A DNA stretch of 64,000 nucleotides from Leeia oryzae DSM 17879. GTDB taxonomy: Bacteria > Pseudomonadota > Gammaproteobacteria > Burkholderiales > Leeiaceae. The stretch covers positions 1 through 64,000 of the forward strand of contig NZ_AQXU01000022.1 of assembly GCF_000376945.1 (NCBI RefSeq). Reading direction: 5' to 3'. Positions 46,601-55,561 of this stretch are shown here, one piece after another. The translations under genes were made by a program, and so were the position numbers. The number at the start of each line of letters is the position of its first letter. Position 1 is the stretch's first letter. The notes under the pieces were generated by a model, which worked only from the letters and a program-made list of their open reading frames with translations, had not been told where the DNA came from and did no database searches.

Positions 46601-47512
46601 TCAGATATCCGTCAAATAGGGCTTGATGATGGATTCTACCCAGTTCATGAACATCTGCACCCGCCTTGGCTGCTGGCGTCGGTTGGCATACACCAGTGAT
46701 ACCGGCATGGGTGCCGCCCGGTGCGCTGGCAGAATTTCGACCAACTGACCCGTGTTCAGGTAAGACCGTATTCCATGTGACGGTACCTGAATGATGCCCA
46801 GCCCGGCCAGGCAAGCGGCCAGATAGGCTTCGGTATTATTGACGGTGAGGTTGCCTGCGCACGGCATGAAAGCAACCGTGCCAGTATCTGGCTGCCAGTA
46901 TTCAAATCCGGAAGACTTTGCGCCCAGCGACGGCAGGTAATGAATGATCTGGTGCGTTTCCAGCGCCGCCAGTGTGGTGGGCGTGCCATGCCTTTCCAGA
47001 TAGGCCTTGCTGGCACAATTTACCTGCGACAAAAATCCAAGCGGTCTGGCAATCAGGCTAGAGTCTTGCAATGCCCCTACGCGAATCACGCAATCAAACC
47101 CTTCCCGCACCAAATCCACACGCCTGTCGGTACTGCTGACCTCGATCTGCAAGGCCGGGTGCTGCTGCATGAAGGCAGGCAGGGCCGGCAGCAGAATGTT
47201 TTTGGCGAGCCCGATGGACATATCCACCCTTAGCCTGCCAGTCAGCGCGGTCTGCGTAGAGGCGAACAACTGCTGAAGGTCATCCATGTCGGCCAGGATG
47301 TCTTTGCAGCGTTCGTAATACACCATGCCATCCTGAGTCATTTGCACCCGGCGTGTGGTCCGGTGTAGCAGCCGTGTCCCCAGCTGCGCCTCCAGATGCC
47401 GGATGGCGTTGGAGACACTGGCTTTCGGCAGGTTCATCTGATCGGCCACCTGGGTAAAGCTGGAGAGATCCGCCACCTTGGTAAAAATGTGCATCATGGT
47501 GAGTTGATCCAT
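46601..47512 (-). CDS. LysR-type transcriptional regulator
   Basis: 303 residues; helix-turn-helix FTKVADLSSFTQVADQMNLPKASVSNAIRHLE and a C-terminal effector domain, of the CrgA/DmlR-like branch (cf. TTRRVQMTQDGMVYYERC). Divergent from the SDR gene at 47663, with a spaced direct repeat between them, so the SDR is the likely target. Confidence 0.93.
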   Translation of the reverse strand: MDQLTMMHIFTKVADLSSFTQVADQMNLPKASVSNAIRHLEAQLGTRLLHRTTRRVQMTQDGMVYYERCKDILADMDDLQQLFASTQTALTGRLRVDMSIGLAKNILLPALPAFMQQHPALQIEVSSTDRRVDLVREGFDCVIRVGALQDSSLIARPLGFLSQVNCASKAYLERHGTPTTLAALETHQIIHYLPSLGAKSSGFEYWQPDTGTVAFMPCAGNLTVNNTEAYLAACLAGLGIIQVPSHGIRSYLNTGQLVEILPAHRAAPMPVSLVYANRRQQPRRVQMFMNWVESIIKPYLTDI

Positions 47513-47534
47513 ACCAAGCCCCGTTAGTCTGATT

Positions 47535-47565
47535 ATTCAAATATGGATAACAGTATATTCAAATA
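47535..47565. promoter_or_regulatory. Candidate LysR operator: repeated ATTCAAATA
   Basis: ATTCAAATA at 47535-47543 and 47557-47565, 22 bases apart (two helical turns), in the 150-bp region between the divergent LysR and SDR genes. Confidence 0.5.
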
Positions 47566-47662
47566 CGCCTGATTTATGGCGGTAAATTAAATCAATAAAC
47601 TTGTTTCATCGATCGAACATTGCCGGGCATCCGGTGAGTAAACCCACAAATAGGAGCAGATC

Positions 47663-48421
47663 ATGAGCAAGAAAATAGCCATTGTGACAGGCGGTAGCCG
47701 CGGACTGGGGCGTAATATGGCCCTGAAACTTGCCGCCAGCGGTGTAGACGTTATCCTGACTTACCAACATCAACGCGACAGCGCCGAGGCGGTGGTGGCT
47801 GAGATAGAGACCTTGGGCGGCCGTGCTGCCGCGATGGCGCTGGATGTTGGCGATAGCCAGCAGTTTCCGGCCTTTGCCGCGGCGGTCAAGGAAGTGCTGG
47901 CGGGGCAATGGCAACGGCAGACGTTTGATTTTCTGGTGAATAATGCCGGTGCAGGCGTGCATGCTGCCTTTGCCGATACTACCGAGGATCAGTTTGACCA
48001 GCTGATGCGCATTCATCTCAAAGGGCCGTTCTTCCTGACCCAAAACCTGCTGCCGCTGATGGCAGACCATGGGCGGATCCTAAACGTGTCGTCAGGGCTA
48101 ACCCGGTTTGCCTTGCCTGGTTATTCCGCTTATGCCGCTATGAAAGGTGCGGTGGAAGTGCTGACCCGCTATCAGGCTAAAGAACTGGGCAGCCGGGGGA
48201 TTACCGTCAACACCCTGGCACCGGGCGCTATCGAAACAGACTTTGGCGGCGGAGCCGTACGGGATAACCCGGCGCTAAACCAGTTTGTCGCTGCTCAAAC
48301 AGCCTTGGGGCGCGCCGGCTTGCCAGATGACATTGGCCAGGTGGTTGCCGCGCTATTGTCGGATGGCTGCGGCTGGGTGAATGCCCAGCGTATCGAGGCC
48401 TCTGGCGGGATGTTCCTGTAA
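47663..48421 (+). CDS. Short-chain dehydrogenase/reductase
   Basis: 252 residues; classical SDR. Cofactor motif TGGSRGLGRNM near the N-terminus, NNAGAG, active-site Ser in SSGLTRF and YAAMK (Tyr-Lys pair). AGGAG precedes the ATG. First of a group of three SDR genes but separated by 144 bases and closely tied to the divergent LysR gene. Substrate unknown. Confidence 0.9.
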   Translation: MSKKIAIVTGGSRGLGRNMALKLAASGVDVILTYQHQRDSAEAVVAEIETLGGRAAAMALDVGDSQQFPAFAAAVKEVLAGQWQRQTFDFLVNNAGAGVHAAFADTTEDQFDQLMRIHLKGPFFLTQNLLPLMADHGRILNVSSGLTRFALPGYSAYAAMKGAVEVLTRYQAKELGSRGITVNTLAPGAIETDFGGGAVRDNPALNQFVAAQTALGRAGLPDDIGQVVAALLSDGCGWVNAQRIEASGGMFL

Positions 48422-48565
48422 TACAGCAGTCCGAACGCTCTTTTTGTATCTCATCCGAGGCAATGCCGTGATTCTTTTTCTGCATTGCCTCATCCATCTG
48501 GCTGATACCCGCCCGTTGTCTCCCTTCCTATACTGACCTCCATTACAGCATGACCTGGAGGTTAT

Positions 48566-49360
48566 ATGTCTTACCCCACACAGAAAGTGGTTGTCATTAC
48601 CGGTGGCGGTAGCGGGATTGGCGCGGCGGTGGCCGCACGCTATGCCGCCCAAGGCGATCAGGTGGTTCTGGTTGGCCGCCGGCTGGCCCCCCTGCAACAG
48701 GTTGCCGCCTCTACCGGTGCACTGGTCCTGACGGGTGACGCAGCCAGTGCGGAGGACTGGGCGGGCATTGTGTTCCGCATTCTGGAAGCTTTTGGCCGTA
48801 TCGACGTACTGGTAACCAGTGCCGGCAGCATGACGCTGGGCAAGGTCACGGACACCCGCGATGAAGACTGGCACAGCGCCATACAGGGCAATCTGAATAC
48901 CGCTTTTGCCTCTGCCCGTGCCTGCCTGCCGGAGCTGATCAAGACCCAAGGGAACATCGTGTTTATTGCCTCGATTGCCTCACTGGCCGCCGGGCCGGAG
49001 GTGTGCGGTTACGTCACCGCCAAGCATGCACTGATCGGGCTGATGCGGTCGATTGCGCGAGACTACGGCCCCCTGGGCGTGCGCGCCAATGCGATCTGCC
49101 CCGGCTGGGTCACCACCCCGATGGCCGATGAAGAAATGCAACCCGTCATGGATGCCTGGGGGCTGGATCTGGCAGGCGCATATGCCAAAGTCACCCGGGA
49201 TGTGCCCCTGCGCCGCGCCGCCTCGCCGGATGAAATTGCCCGCGTCTGCCTGTTTCTTGCGTCTGATGCGGCGTCTATTGTCACGGGCGCCACGCTGGTG
49301 GCCGATGGTGGTTCCACCATTGTGGATGTACCCACGCTGGCATTTGCCGACCTCCCGTAA
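48566..49360 (+). CDS. Short-chain dehydrogenase/reductase
   Basis: 264 residues; classical SDR with TGGGSGIGAAV, catalytic Ser in IASIAS and YVTAK. CTGGAGG lies before the ATG. Likely opens an operon with the MoaF-family gene (gap 66 bases) and a third SDR. Confidence 0.9.
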   Translation: MSYPTQKVVVITGGGSGIGAAVAARYAAQGDQVVLVGRRLAPLQQVAASTGALVLTGDAASAEDWAGIVFRILEAFGRIDVLVTSAGSMTLGKVTDTRDEDWHSAIQGNLNTAFASARACLPELIKTQGNIVFIASIASLAAGPEVCGYVTAKHALIGLMRSIARDYGPLGVRANAICPGWVTTPMADEEMQPVMDAWGLDLAGAYAKVTRDVPLRRAASPDEIARVCLFLASDAASIVTGATLVADGGSTIVDVPTLAFADLP

Positions 49361-49426
49361 TTGTTTTGCCGGTTTACCAACCGGCCTTATCCAACCCTGT
49401 TTGTGTTTTGATTAAAGGAAACTCTC

Positions 49427-50266
49427 ATGACAACATCTAACCCTGTCTTTATCCAGGTCGGCGATCTGGCCGACGGTTTTGCGCCAGACAACAATATTCT
49501 GCCAACCATCAATGACTTTGCCGGCAAGTCGCACAGCATCCACTTTGCCAACGGAGACGTGATCCGTCACGAATTTGCCAGCGCAGAGACTCTGCATTGG
49601 CATATCGTCTCCGGTCCGAATCAGGGGGCAAACGGGGTAGAGCACTACCGCGCAACAACGGTGCGTGACGGCATCTATTTTGTCGACTTCATCAAGCAAA
49701 GCGAAACCTCCACCACGGTGAGCCTGGTACTGGACTTCAACCAGATGAGCTTTACCGCCGTTATCGGCAAACTGCCTAGTGAAGCCGATACCCGCATCGA
49801 CATGTTTGCCCGGGTGGAAAAAGGCTTGGAGCTGACCCCGGTCACCGCGGATATCCAGTTTGGTACGCTGGACCGGGACTACGTGGCAGATGCACGTCTG
49901 CACCACGTGACCCGCGAGCTGATCGGCCGCCGCGTGATGTACACCTACAGCCTGACCGAGCGCTACGAGCACGTGTACCTGAACGACAATTTCTACGCCT
50001 GGCAGTGTCTGGACGGGGTCGAAAAAGGCCTGGCAGACGTAGACCGCTGCCACTACATCAAGATTGCAGACAATCTGTACCTGTTTGTCTGGCGCGAAAA
50101 AATCATCCCGACCCTGGGTGTCGTCATGGTGGATTTGAACCGCCTGAAAACCGACGGCAAGATTGTCGGCTACAAAGGCAATGACTTTGGTGCGCTGTCC
50201 AACTTCCCGGTGGGTGCCAAGGCCACACCACTGAATGTGACCGTGCATCCGGCAGCGGGTGCGTGA
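49427..50266 (+). CDS. MoaF-family lipocalin-like protein
   Basis: 279 residues with two similar beta-rich halves (starting near NDFAGKSHSIHFANGD and HHVTRELIGRRVMYTYSLTE), the pattern of the MoaF N- and C-terminal domains. The name comes from an operon gene for monoamine use in Klebsiella; it has no proven link to molybdenum cofactor synthesis. Sandwiched between SDR genes, which suggests a lipocalin-type protein that binds or modifies a small molecule handled by them. Confidence 0.8.
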   Translation: MTTSNPVFIQVGDLADGFAPDNNILPTINDFAGKSHSIHFANGDVIRHEFASAETLHWHIVSGPNQGANGVEHYRATTVRDGIYFVDFIKQSETSTTVSLVLDFNQMSFTAVIGKLPSEADTRIDMFARVEKGLELTPVTADIQFGTLDRDYVADARLHHVTRELIGRRVMYTYSLTERYEHVYLNDNFYAWQCLDGVEKGLADVDRCHYIKIADNLYLFVWREKIIPTLGVVMVDLNRLKTDGKIVGYKGNDFGALSNFPVGAKATPLNVTVHPAAGA

Positions 50267-50290
50267 AGCACTATCTTTCAGGAGGTTGAG

Positions 50291-51061
50291 ATGTCTGGAT
50301 TTCATCACAAAGTAGTGCTGGTGACCGGTGGTGCGCAAGGGATCGGGCTGGGCATTACCCGCGCCTTTGCCAGCGCCGGGGCAACCGTGGTCATTGCCGA
50401 CTTGCAGGCGGAGAGGGCGACACAGTCGGCAGAAGATTGCCGGCAACAAGGCTGGGATGTGCATGTACTGCAAGCGGATGTTTCCACACAGCCCGCCGTG
50501 AATGCGCTGATCCACACGGTAGTGGAACAGCATCAGCGGCTGGATGTGGTGATTCACAATGCCGCGTATTTTCCGCTGACACCATTTGCCGACATTACCC
50601 CGGAAATATTGTCTCGCACGCTGCAAGTCAACCTGTGTGCGCCGTTTTGGCTGGCGCAAGCCGTGACGCCCGTCATGACGGCGCAGGGGCGTGGCCGCAT
50701 CCTGGTGACGTCATCCGTCACCGGGCCGCGGGTTGCCTACCCCGGGTTGGCGCACTATGCGGCCTCCAAAGCCGGGGTGAATGGCTTTATCCGCGCCGCA
50801 GCGCTGGAGCTGGCCAAAACCGGGATCACGGTCAACGGGGTAGAACCGGGCATGATCCGTACCCCCGCCATGGCCAATCTGGGCGACGACGCACTAAACG
50901 CCAGCATCGCCAAAGGTGTACCCATGGGCAGACTTGGCGAGCCGGAAGATATTGCGGCCGCCATGCTGTTTCTGGCATCCGATGCCGCAGGCTACATTAC
51001 CGGCCAGACCCTCATCGTGGATGGCGGCGCGACGCTACCGGAGTCGACGGCGGTGTTGTAG
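50291..51061 (+). CDS. Short-chain dehydrogenase/reductase
   Basis: 256 residues; classical SDR: TGGAQGIGLGI, NAAYFP region in place of NNAG, catalytic Ser in TSSVTGPR and YAASK, and C-terminal DAAGYITGQTLIVDGGATLPES. AGGAGG precedes the ATG by 6 bases and the gap from the MoaF-like gene is 24 bases, so they are cotranscribed. Confidence 0.92.
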   Translation: MSGFHHKVVLVTGGAQGIGLGITRAFASAGATVVIADLQAERATQSAEDCRQQGWDVHVLQADVSTQPAVNALIHTVVEQHQRLDVVIHNAAYFPLTPFADITPEILSRTLQVNLCAPFWLAQAVTPVMTAQGRGRILVTSSVTGPRVAYPGLAHYAASKAGVNGFIRAAALELAKTGITVNGVEPGMIRTPAMANLGDDALNASIAKGVPMGRLGEPEDIAAAMLFLASDAAGYITGQTLIVDGGATLPESTAVL

Positions 51062-51261
51062 CAGCTGATGCAACATGGAGAACTACAGTACAGGTACAGG
51101 TAGGGGTATGACTGAGGGCCGTGCCCCTGTTGTGCTTTTGGTGCCGGATGGTGTTGTCAGACCTGACAGTCTATGCGATTGTACGGATTGCCAGGAATGA
51201 GAATTTGTTTCATTCTTTAGCCTATCTATAATTCGGTCTTGTTCTGCAAGTAACAGGTGTC

Positions 51262-52020
51262 ATGATGGCTTTCAAACCGCTGGTGGGTATTTTCTGTGAT
51301 CGCAAGATGCTGGGCGAGCATCCGTTTCATGCTGTGGGCGAGAAGTACATCACGGCCGTGGTTGGCGGGGCCGATGTCTATGCGGTACTGGTTCCGGTAC
51401 TGGAACACCCGCAATCCCAGGCGCAAACCCTGGCGATGTTTGATGGCATTGTGTTTACCGGCAGCCGGTCCAATCTGGAGCCGCATCATTACGGCGGCGA
51501 GCCGAGCGAACCCGGTACCCTGCATGATCCGCACCGGGACGCTACCAACCTGCCACTGATGAAGGCCGCCGTGGAGGCCGGTATTCCGGTGCTGGGCATC
51601 TGCCGTGGTTTTCAGGAAATGAACGTGGTGTTTGGCGGCACCTTGCATCAAAAGGTGCATGAGCAGCCCGGACACGACGACCATCGCGAGAAAGGCGAAT
51701 CTGCCGAGTCTCATTACGCCCCCTCACACCCTGTCCATCTGGTGGAAGGCGGCAAATTGCACCAATGGTTCGGCAAGCCGGAGGCCATGGTGAATTCCGT
51801 ACACAGCCAGGGCATTAAACAGATGGGCCATTTGCTGACCGCTGAGGCGCATGCGCCGGACGGGCTGGTAGAGGCCATTAGCGTGACCGATGCGACAACC
51901 TTTGCATTTGCCGTGCAGTGGCATCCGGAATGGCAATACGATACCAATCCGTTGTCGCTGGCCATCTTCAACGCGTTTGGCAACGCCTGCCGGCAGCGGT
52001 TTGCCGGTCGTCAGGGCTAA
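51262..52020 (+). CDS. Gamma-glutamyl-gamma-aminobutyrate hydrolase-like class I glutamine amidotransferase
   Basis: 252 residues of the PuuD group, which hydrolyses gamma-Glu-GABA in putrescine use. Nucleophile Cys is in LGICRGFQEMNV and the catalytic His/Glu in VQWHPEW. Start is one of two adjacent Met codons. No other puu genes are nearby, so the physiological substrate is uncertain. It lies between an SDR cluster and a RarD-like gene. Confidence 0.87.
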   Translation: MMAFKPLVGIFCDRKMLGEHPFHAVGEKYITAVVGGADVYAVLVPVLEHPQSQAQTLAMFDGIVFTGSRSNLEPHHYGGEPSEPGTLHDPHRDATNLPLMKAAVEAGIPVLGICRGFQEMNVVFGGTLHQKVHEQPGHDDHREKGESAESHYAPSHPVHLVEGGKLHQWFGKPEAMVNSVHSQGIKQMGHLLTAEAHAPDGLVEAISVTDATTFAFAVQWHPEWQYDTNPLSLAIFNAFGNACRQRFAGRQG

Positions 52021-52221
52021 GCCAGACCCGACATCCCATTTACTTTTAATCCCGCCCTGCGGAAGGCTGTCACGGTCCGCAGACCAAACACCCATGCCGT
52101 TATGCACCAGACCTGTGCATGGCGATGCGCATGTTGTCTGTGCTAGATTACACGTTCACATCATAACCTCGTCGATGGTTTGCCTGACCTGTTTGGCAAC
52201 CATCGGCCCATAAGACAATTT

Positions 52222-53136
52222 ATGACACACGACCCCCATCACACCGTTCTGAAAGGAATGGGTTTATCGCTGTTTGCCTCCTTTGTGTTTACCACCATTG
52301 CTGGCGTCACCATCAAGCTAAAACCGCTGACCGGTATGGAGATATTTGCTTGGCGCATTATCTGGACACTGCCTTGTGTGCTGCTGTTTATCCGTTTTTC
52401 CGGCAAGTGGGATTCCTTGCTGGCATTCTGGAAAAAACTGCTTCGGCAACCTAAGCTGATGGCCATCATCACGCTGGATGCGGCCCTGCTGGGGTATCAG
52501 CTCTGGATTTTTGTGTGGGCCCCACAAGCCGGCAGGCTGCTGGATGTCTCCATGGGGTATTTTCTGTTACCGCTGATGATGGTGATGCTGGGCCGGCTCT
52601 TGTACAAAGAGCACGTGGGGCCTGGCGAGCTTGTCGCGGTGGCACTGGCGTGTGCGGGTTGCGTGCATGAACTGTGGGTCACGCATGCGTTTTCCTGGGT
52701 GACACTCACGGTGCAGGCGTATGTGCCTTATTTCATTATCCGCAAGCGCTACCATCTGGACGGCATTGAGGCATTTGCCACCGAGCTGGCCCTGATGCTG
52801 CCGGTAATGCTGGGGTATATGTACTTCAACCAGCAGATGTGGGGCACATTCCAGCACTTTCATCATCTCTGGTTCTGGCTGCCCATTTTTGGTCTGATCA
52901 GCTCGATTGCGCTGGTCACCTACCTGATGGCCCTGCGTCTGTTGCCCCTGGGGCTGGCCGGCATGCTTGGCTATGTGGAACCTGCGCTGCTGTTCCTGTT
53001 TGCGGTGCTGTATCTGAACGAGCCTTTCAGCACCACGTCGCTGGGAACGTATGTGCCTATCTGGACGGCCATTGCCCTGATGCTGGTGGTGAACGGCTAC
53101 CGTTACCGCAATAGCTTCCGCTCCCTGATGAACTAA
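52222..53136 (+). CDS. EamA/RarD-type membrane transporter
   Basis: 304 residues with about ten membrane helices (two EamA repeats). Sequence FAWRIIWTLPCVLLFI and GYVEPALLFLFAVLYLNEPF matches the RarD subfamily of drug/metabolite transporters. The frame extends 14 codons upstream; neither start has a strong ribosome binding site. Substrate unknown. Confidence 0.85.
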   Translation: MTHDPHHTVLKGMGLSLFASFVFTTIAGVTIKLKPLTGMEIFAWRIIWTLPCVLLFIRFSGKWDSLLAFWKKLLRQPKLMAIITLDAALLGYQLWIFVWAPQAGRLLDVSMGYFLLPLMMVMLGRLLYKEHVGPGELVAVALACAGCVHELWVTHAFSWVTLTVQAYVPYFIIRKRYHLDGIEAFATELALMLPVMLGYMYFNQQMWGTFQHFHHLWFWLPIFGLISSIALVTYLMALRLLPLGLAGMLGYVEPALLFLFAVLYLNEPFSTTSLGTYVPIWTAIALMLVVNGYRYRNSFRSLMN

Positions 53137-53160
53137 GCCCCTAAAGCGGGTAGCAATAGT

Positions 53161-53190
53161 AAACGGCGCTCGGCAAGAGCGCCGTTTTTT
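53161..53190. terminator. Bidirectional intrinsic terminator
   Basis: Stem ACGGCGCTC / GAGCGCCGT with loop GGCAA, A-run before and TTTTTT after; lies between the convergent RarD-like and dioxygenase genes. Confidence 0.88.
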
Positions 53191-53191
53191 C

Positions 53192-54358
53192 TTATGCCAG
53201 ACGTTTGCTGACGATACGTGCGACTTCGGCGTCAAACTGTTCGACCGGCCAGTGTTCTGCCAACGCCTTGCGGAGCAGGTCCTGGCCGGTTTGTGGCGCC
53301 AGGCCACCCAGTGGCGGGTCAGTATCCAGATTGGTAGGGAAGGCGTACCCGTCTGCCGACATCAGAATGGCCAGTTCGGCCGTTTCCATGGAGATCTTCT
53401 GTTCACTCAGCTGCTGTTTCAATACCGGATAAATCTTGCGCATGATCAGCGGACGGTTGATGGTTTCCATCGGTTTGCCAAACGCACACGAGGATTGCAA
53501 CAGGTTGGCCATGCGGTGCTGATCTTGCGTATGGTTGGTACCCGCGGCATGAAAGAGTGCCGGGCTGAAGAACAGCATGTCGCCTTTTTCCAGCGGCAGC
53601 TGGATGGCATGCTGGGTAAAGTAGTCGATAAACGCCGACTGACGCCAGGCCAGATACCCGGCTTCATATTGCTGCGAATAGGGCAGTAACAGGGTTGGCC
53701 CGGTTTCCAGCGGCATGTCGGTATGGGCCACCGCACCTTGCAAGGTCATGTATTGCGACATATGTTGCAGCGCCAGCGGGTATCTGGCGACTTCGTCTTC
53801 TACCTGAAAACCCAGGTGATAATCCCGGTGCGGTTGCTGGGCCTGCCCGCCGGGGCGAACCACATTGACCTGCGCCGTCATCTGATACGCAGGGCCCAGC
53901 CAGGCTTCATTGACCAGATCCATCAGCGGGTTGGCATAGTATTCGATAAAGGCAGCGGGATTGCGTTCTGCCACCTTTTGCAGTGAGTTCCAGATGCGGC
54001 CGTTTGCGCCTGCTTTGGCAAAATGGTCTGCGGCTACTCCCGTCATGGCCTCTGCCGCAAAAATCTCCTCGAAGACAGCCGATTGCCGGTCTACCACGCC
54101 CAGATCTGCATAGGCGTGCCGGATGACCAATACCCCCGGGCCGTGACTCAGCGCATGGTGCATTTCGTTCATGATTGCCTGGCGTTGTATCTTGATCTGC
54201 CGGGCAAGCGTCGGGCCATCGTAAATCAGGACATTTTTGCGGGTTTCGCTGGCAAACGGGTAATCCGCCAGGCGGGTTTGCTGCTGGCAAATGCTGGCAA
54301 ATACCGATATGTCCGTTTGCCGGGGCGAGATAAAGTGCTGGTAGTCTGGCTGGTTCAT
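53192..54358 (-). CDS. Phytanoyl-CoA dioxygenase (PhyH)-family Fe(II)/2-oxoglutarate oxygenase
   Basis: 388 residues. HxD metal motif in QPHRDYHLGF and distal His in LFHAAGTNHTQDQHR with the 2-oxoglutarate-binding Arg downstream; typical PhyH order. GAGGAAGA before the ATG at 54358 and MNQPDYQHF set the start. Divergent from a LacI-family regulator (gap 155 bases), which probably controls it. Substrate unknown; small hydroxylated metabolites are usual. Confidence 0.85.
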   Translation of the reverse strand: MNQPDYQHFISPRQTDISVFASICQQQTRLADYPFASETRKNVLIYDGPTLARQIKIQRQAIMNEMHHALSHGPGVLVIRHAYADLGVVDRQSAVFEEIFAAEAMTGVAADHFAKAGANGRIWNSLQKVAERNPAAFIEYYANPLMDLVNEAWLGPAYQMTAQVNVVRPGGQAQQPHRDYHLGFQVEDEVARYPLALQHMSQYMTLQGAVAHTDMPLETGPTLLLPYSQQYEAGYLAWRQSAFIDYFTQHAIQLPLEKGDMLFFSPALFHAAGTNHTQDQHRMANLLQSSCAFGKPMETINRPLIMRKIYPVLKQQLSEQKISMETAELAILMSADGYAFPTNLDTDPPLGGLAPQTGQDLLRKALAEHWPVEQFDAEVARIVSKRLA

Positions 54359-54513
54359 GGTGTCTTCCTCGTGTGATGCGTTGTCTGCCTTTGGTGGCAC
54401 GTCTGTGCAGGTTAGGCATGGCGTTAACGAGATTCATCCTAGCACCGAATGATCTGGATAATTACTCAGAAAAACCTCAAAATGACCTCAGTCTGGTGTG
54501 CAAAGGGTCAGCG

Positions 54514-55539
54514 ATGGATGATGTAAAGAAGATGTTTTCGGTCAAGCGGATTGCCGCACAAGCCGGCGTGAGCAAAGCCACGGTAGACCGCGTGTTGCAC
54601 CAGCGGGGGAGCGTGCACTACCAGACCGCACGACGGGTACAGCAGGCTATCGAAGAACTGGCCGCGCAAGAAAAAGCCAACCTGGCGTCTGGGCGCACGT
54701 TTTACATCGACCTCATCATGCACGCGCCCAAGCGCTTCACCCATGAGGTGGCTGAGGCGTTTTTGCAGCAGGTGGGCAGTGTGGCACCGTTCCGTATCAG
54801 CCCGCGCTTGCACCTGTTTGAAGAAACCACCACCGGGGCGCTGTACAAGCTGATGCAGCACTGTAAAGACCATGGCTCGCAAGGTGTGGTGCTGAAGGTG
54901 CCGGACGAGATGCTGATGAATCAAGGCGTAAACGAGCTGCAGCAAGCCGGTATCCCGGTGGTGACGCTGGTGACCGATTTGCCCAAAAGCCAGCGTATTG
55001 CTTACGTGGGGATGGATAACCGCTCTGCCGGAGAAACGGCCGCGTATCTGTTGAGCCAATGGCTGGATACCGCCCCGAGAGCGGTCGGGGTGGTGGTCAG
55101 TAGTCAGCGGTTTCGCGGTGAGGAAGAGCGCGAAATGGGGTTCCGGTACTGGCTGCGGGAGCATGCCCCGTATTTGCAGGTGGTAGAAATCAGCGGCGGG
55201 CTGGGCATCCACGACAAAACGCAAGCGCTGGTGGAAGAGGCGATTCGACTGCATCCAGGTTTATCTGCCGTCTATAGTGCCGGTGGCGGCAACCGGGCCA
55301 TTATCGATGCTTTTGTGCAGACGGGGCGCCCGTTGGCGGCGTTCATCGGCCACGATCTGGACGAAGAAAACCGGCAACTGTTAATGACCCGCCAACTGAA
55401 CGCCATCATTGATCATGATCTGCACACCGATGCCCGGCACGCCTACCAGCATCTGCTGCAATACCATCGCCAGATACCAACCGTACAGATTCCTTTGTCC
55501 AGAGTGCAGATCATTACCCCGTTCAATATGCCTTTATAA
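54514..55539 (+). CDS. LacI/GalR-family transcriptional regulator
   Basis: 341 residues. Helix-turn-helix FSVKRIAAQAGVSKATVDRVLHQRG and linker QTARRVQQAIEEL, then a periplasmic-binding-protein-like effector domain (YSAGGGNRAIIDAFVQTGR). AAAGGG precedes the ATG at 54514; the longer frame includes non-coding leader. Divergent from the PhyH gene. The closest group senses sugars or sugar-like ligands, but the ligand is not evident. Confidence 0.9.
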   Translation: MDDVKKMFSVKRIAAQAGVSKATVDRVLHQRGSVHYQTARRVQQAIEELAAQEKANLASGRTFYIDLIMHAPKRFTHEVAEAFLQQVGSVAPFRISPRLHLFEETTTGALYKLMQHCKDHGSQGVVLKVPDEMLMNQGVNELQQAGIPVVTLVTDLPKSQRIAYVGMDNRSAGETAAYLLSQWLDTAPRAVGVVVSSQRFRGEEEREMGFRYWLREHAPYLQVVEISGGLGIHDKTQALVEEAIRLHPGLSAVYSAGGGNRAIIDAFVQTGRPLAAFIGHDLDEENRQLLMTRQLNAIIDHDLHTDARHAYQHLLQYHRQIPTVQIPLSRVQIITPFNMPL

Positions 55540-55561
55540 CATGGGCTGCTACACTGAAAAC

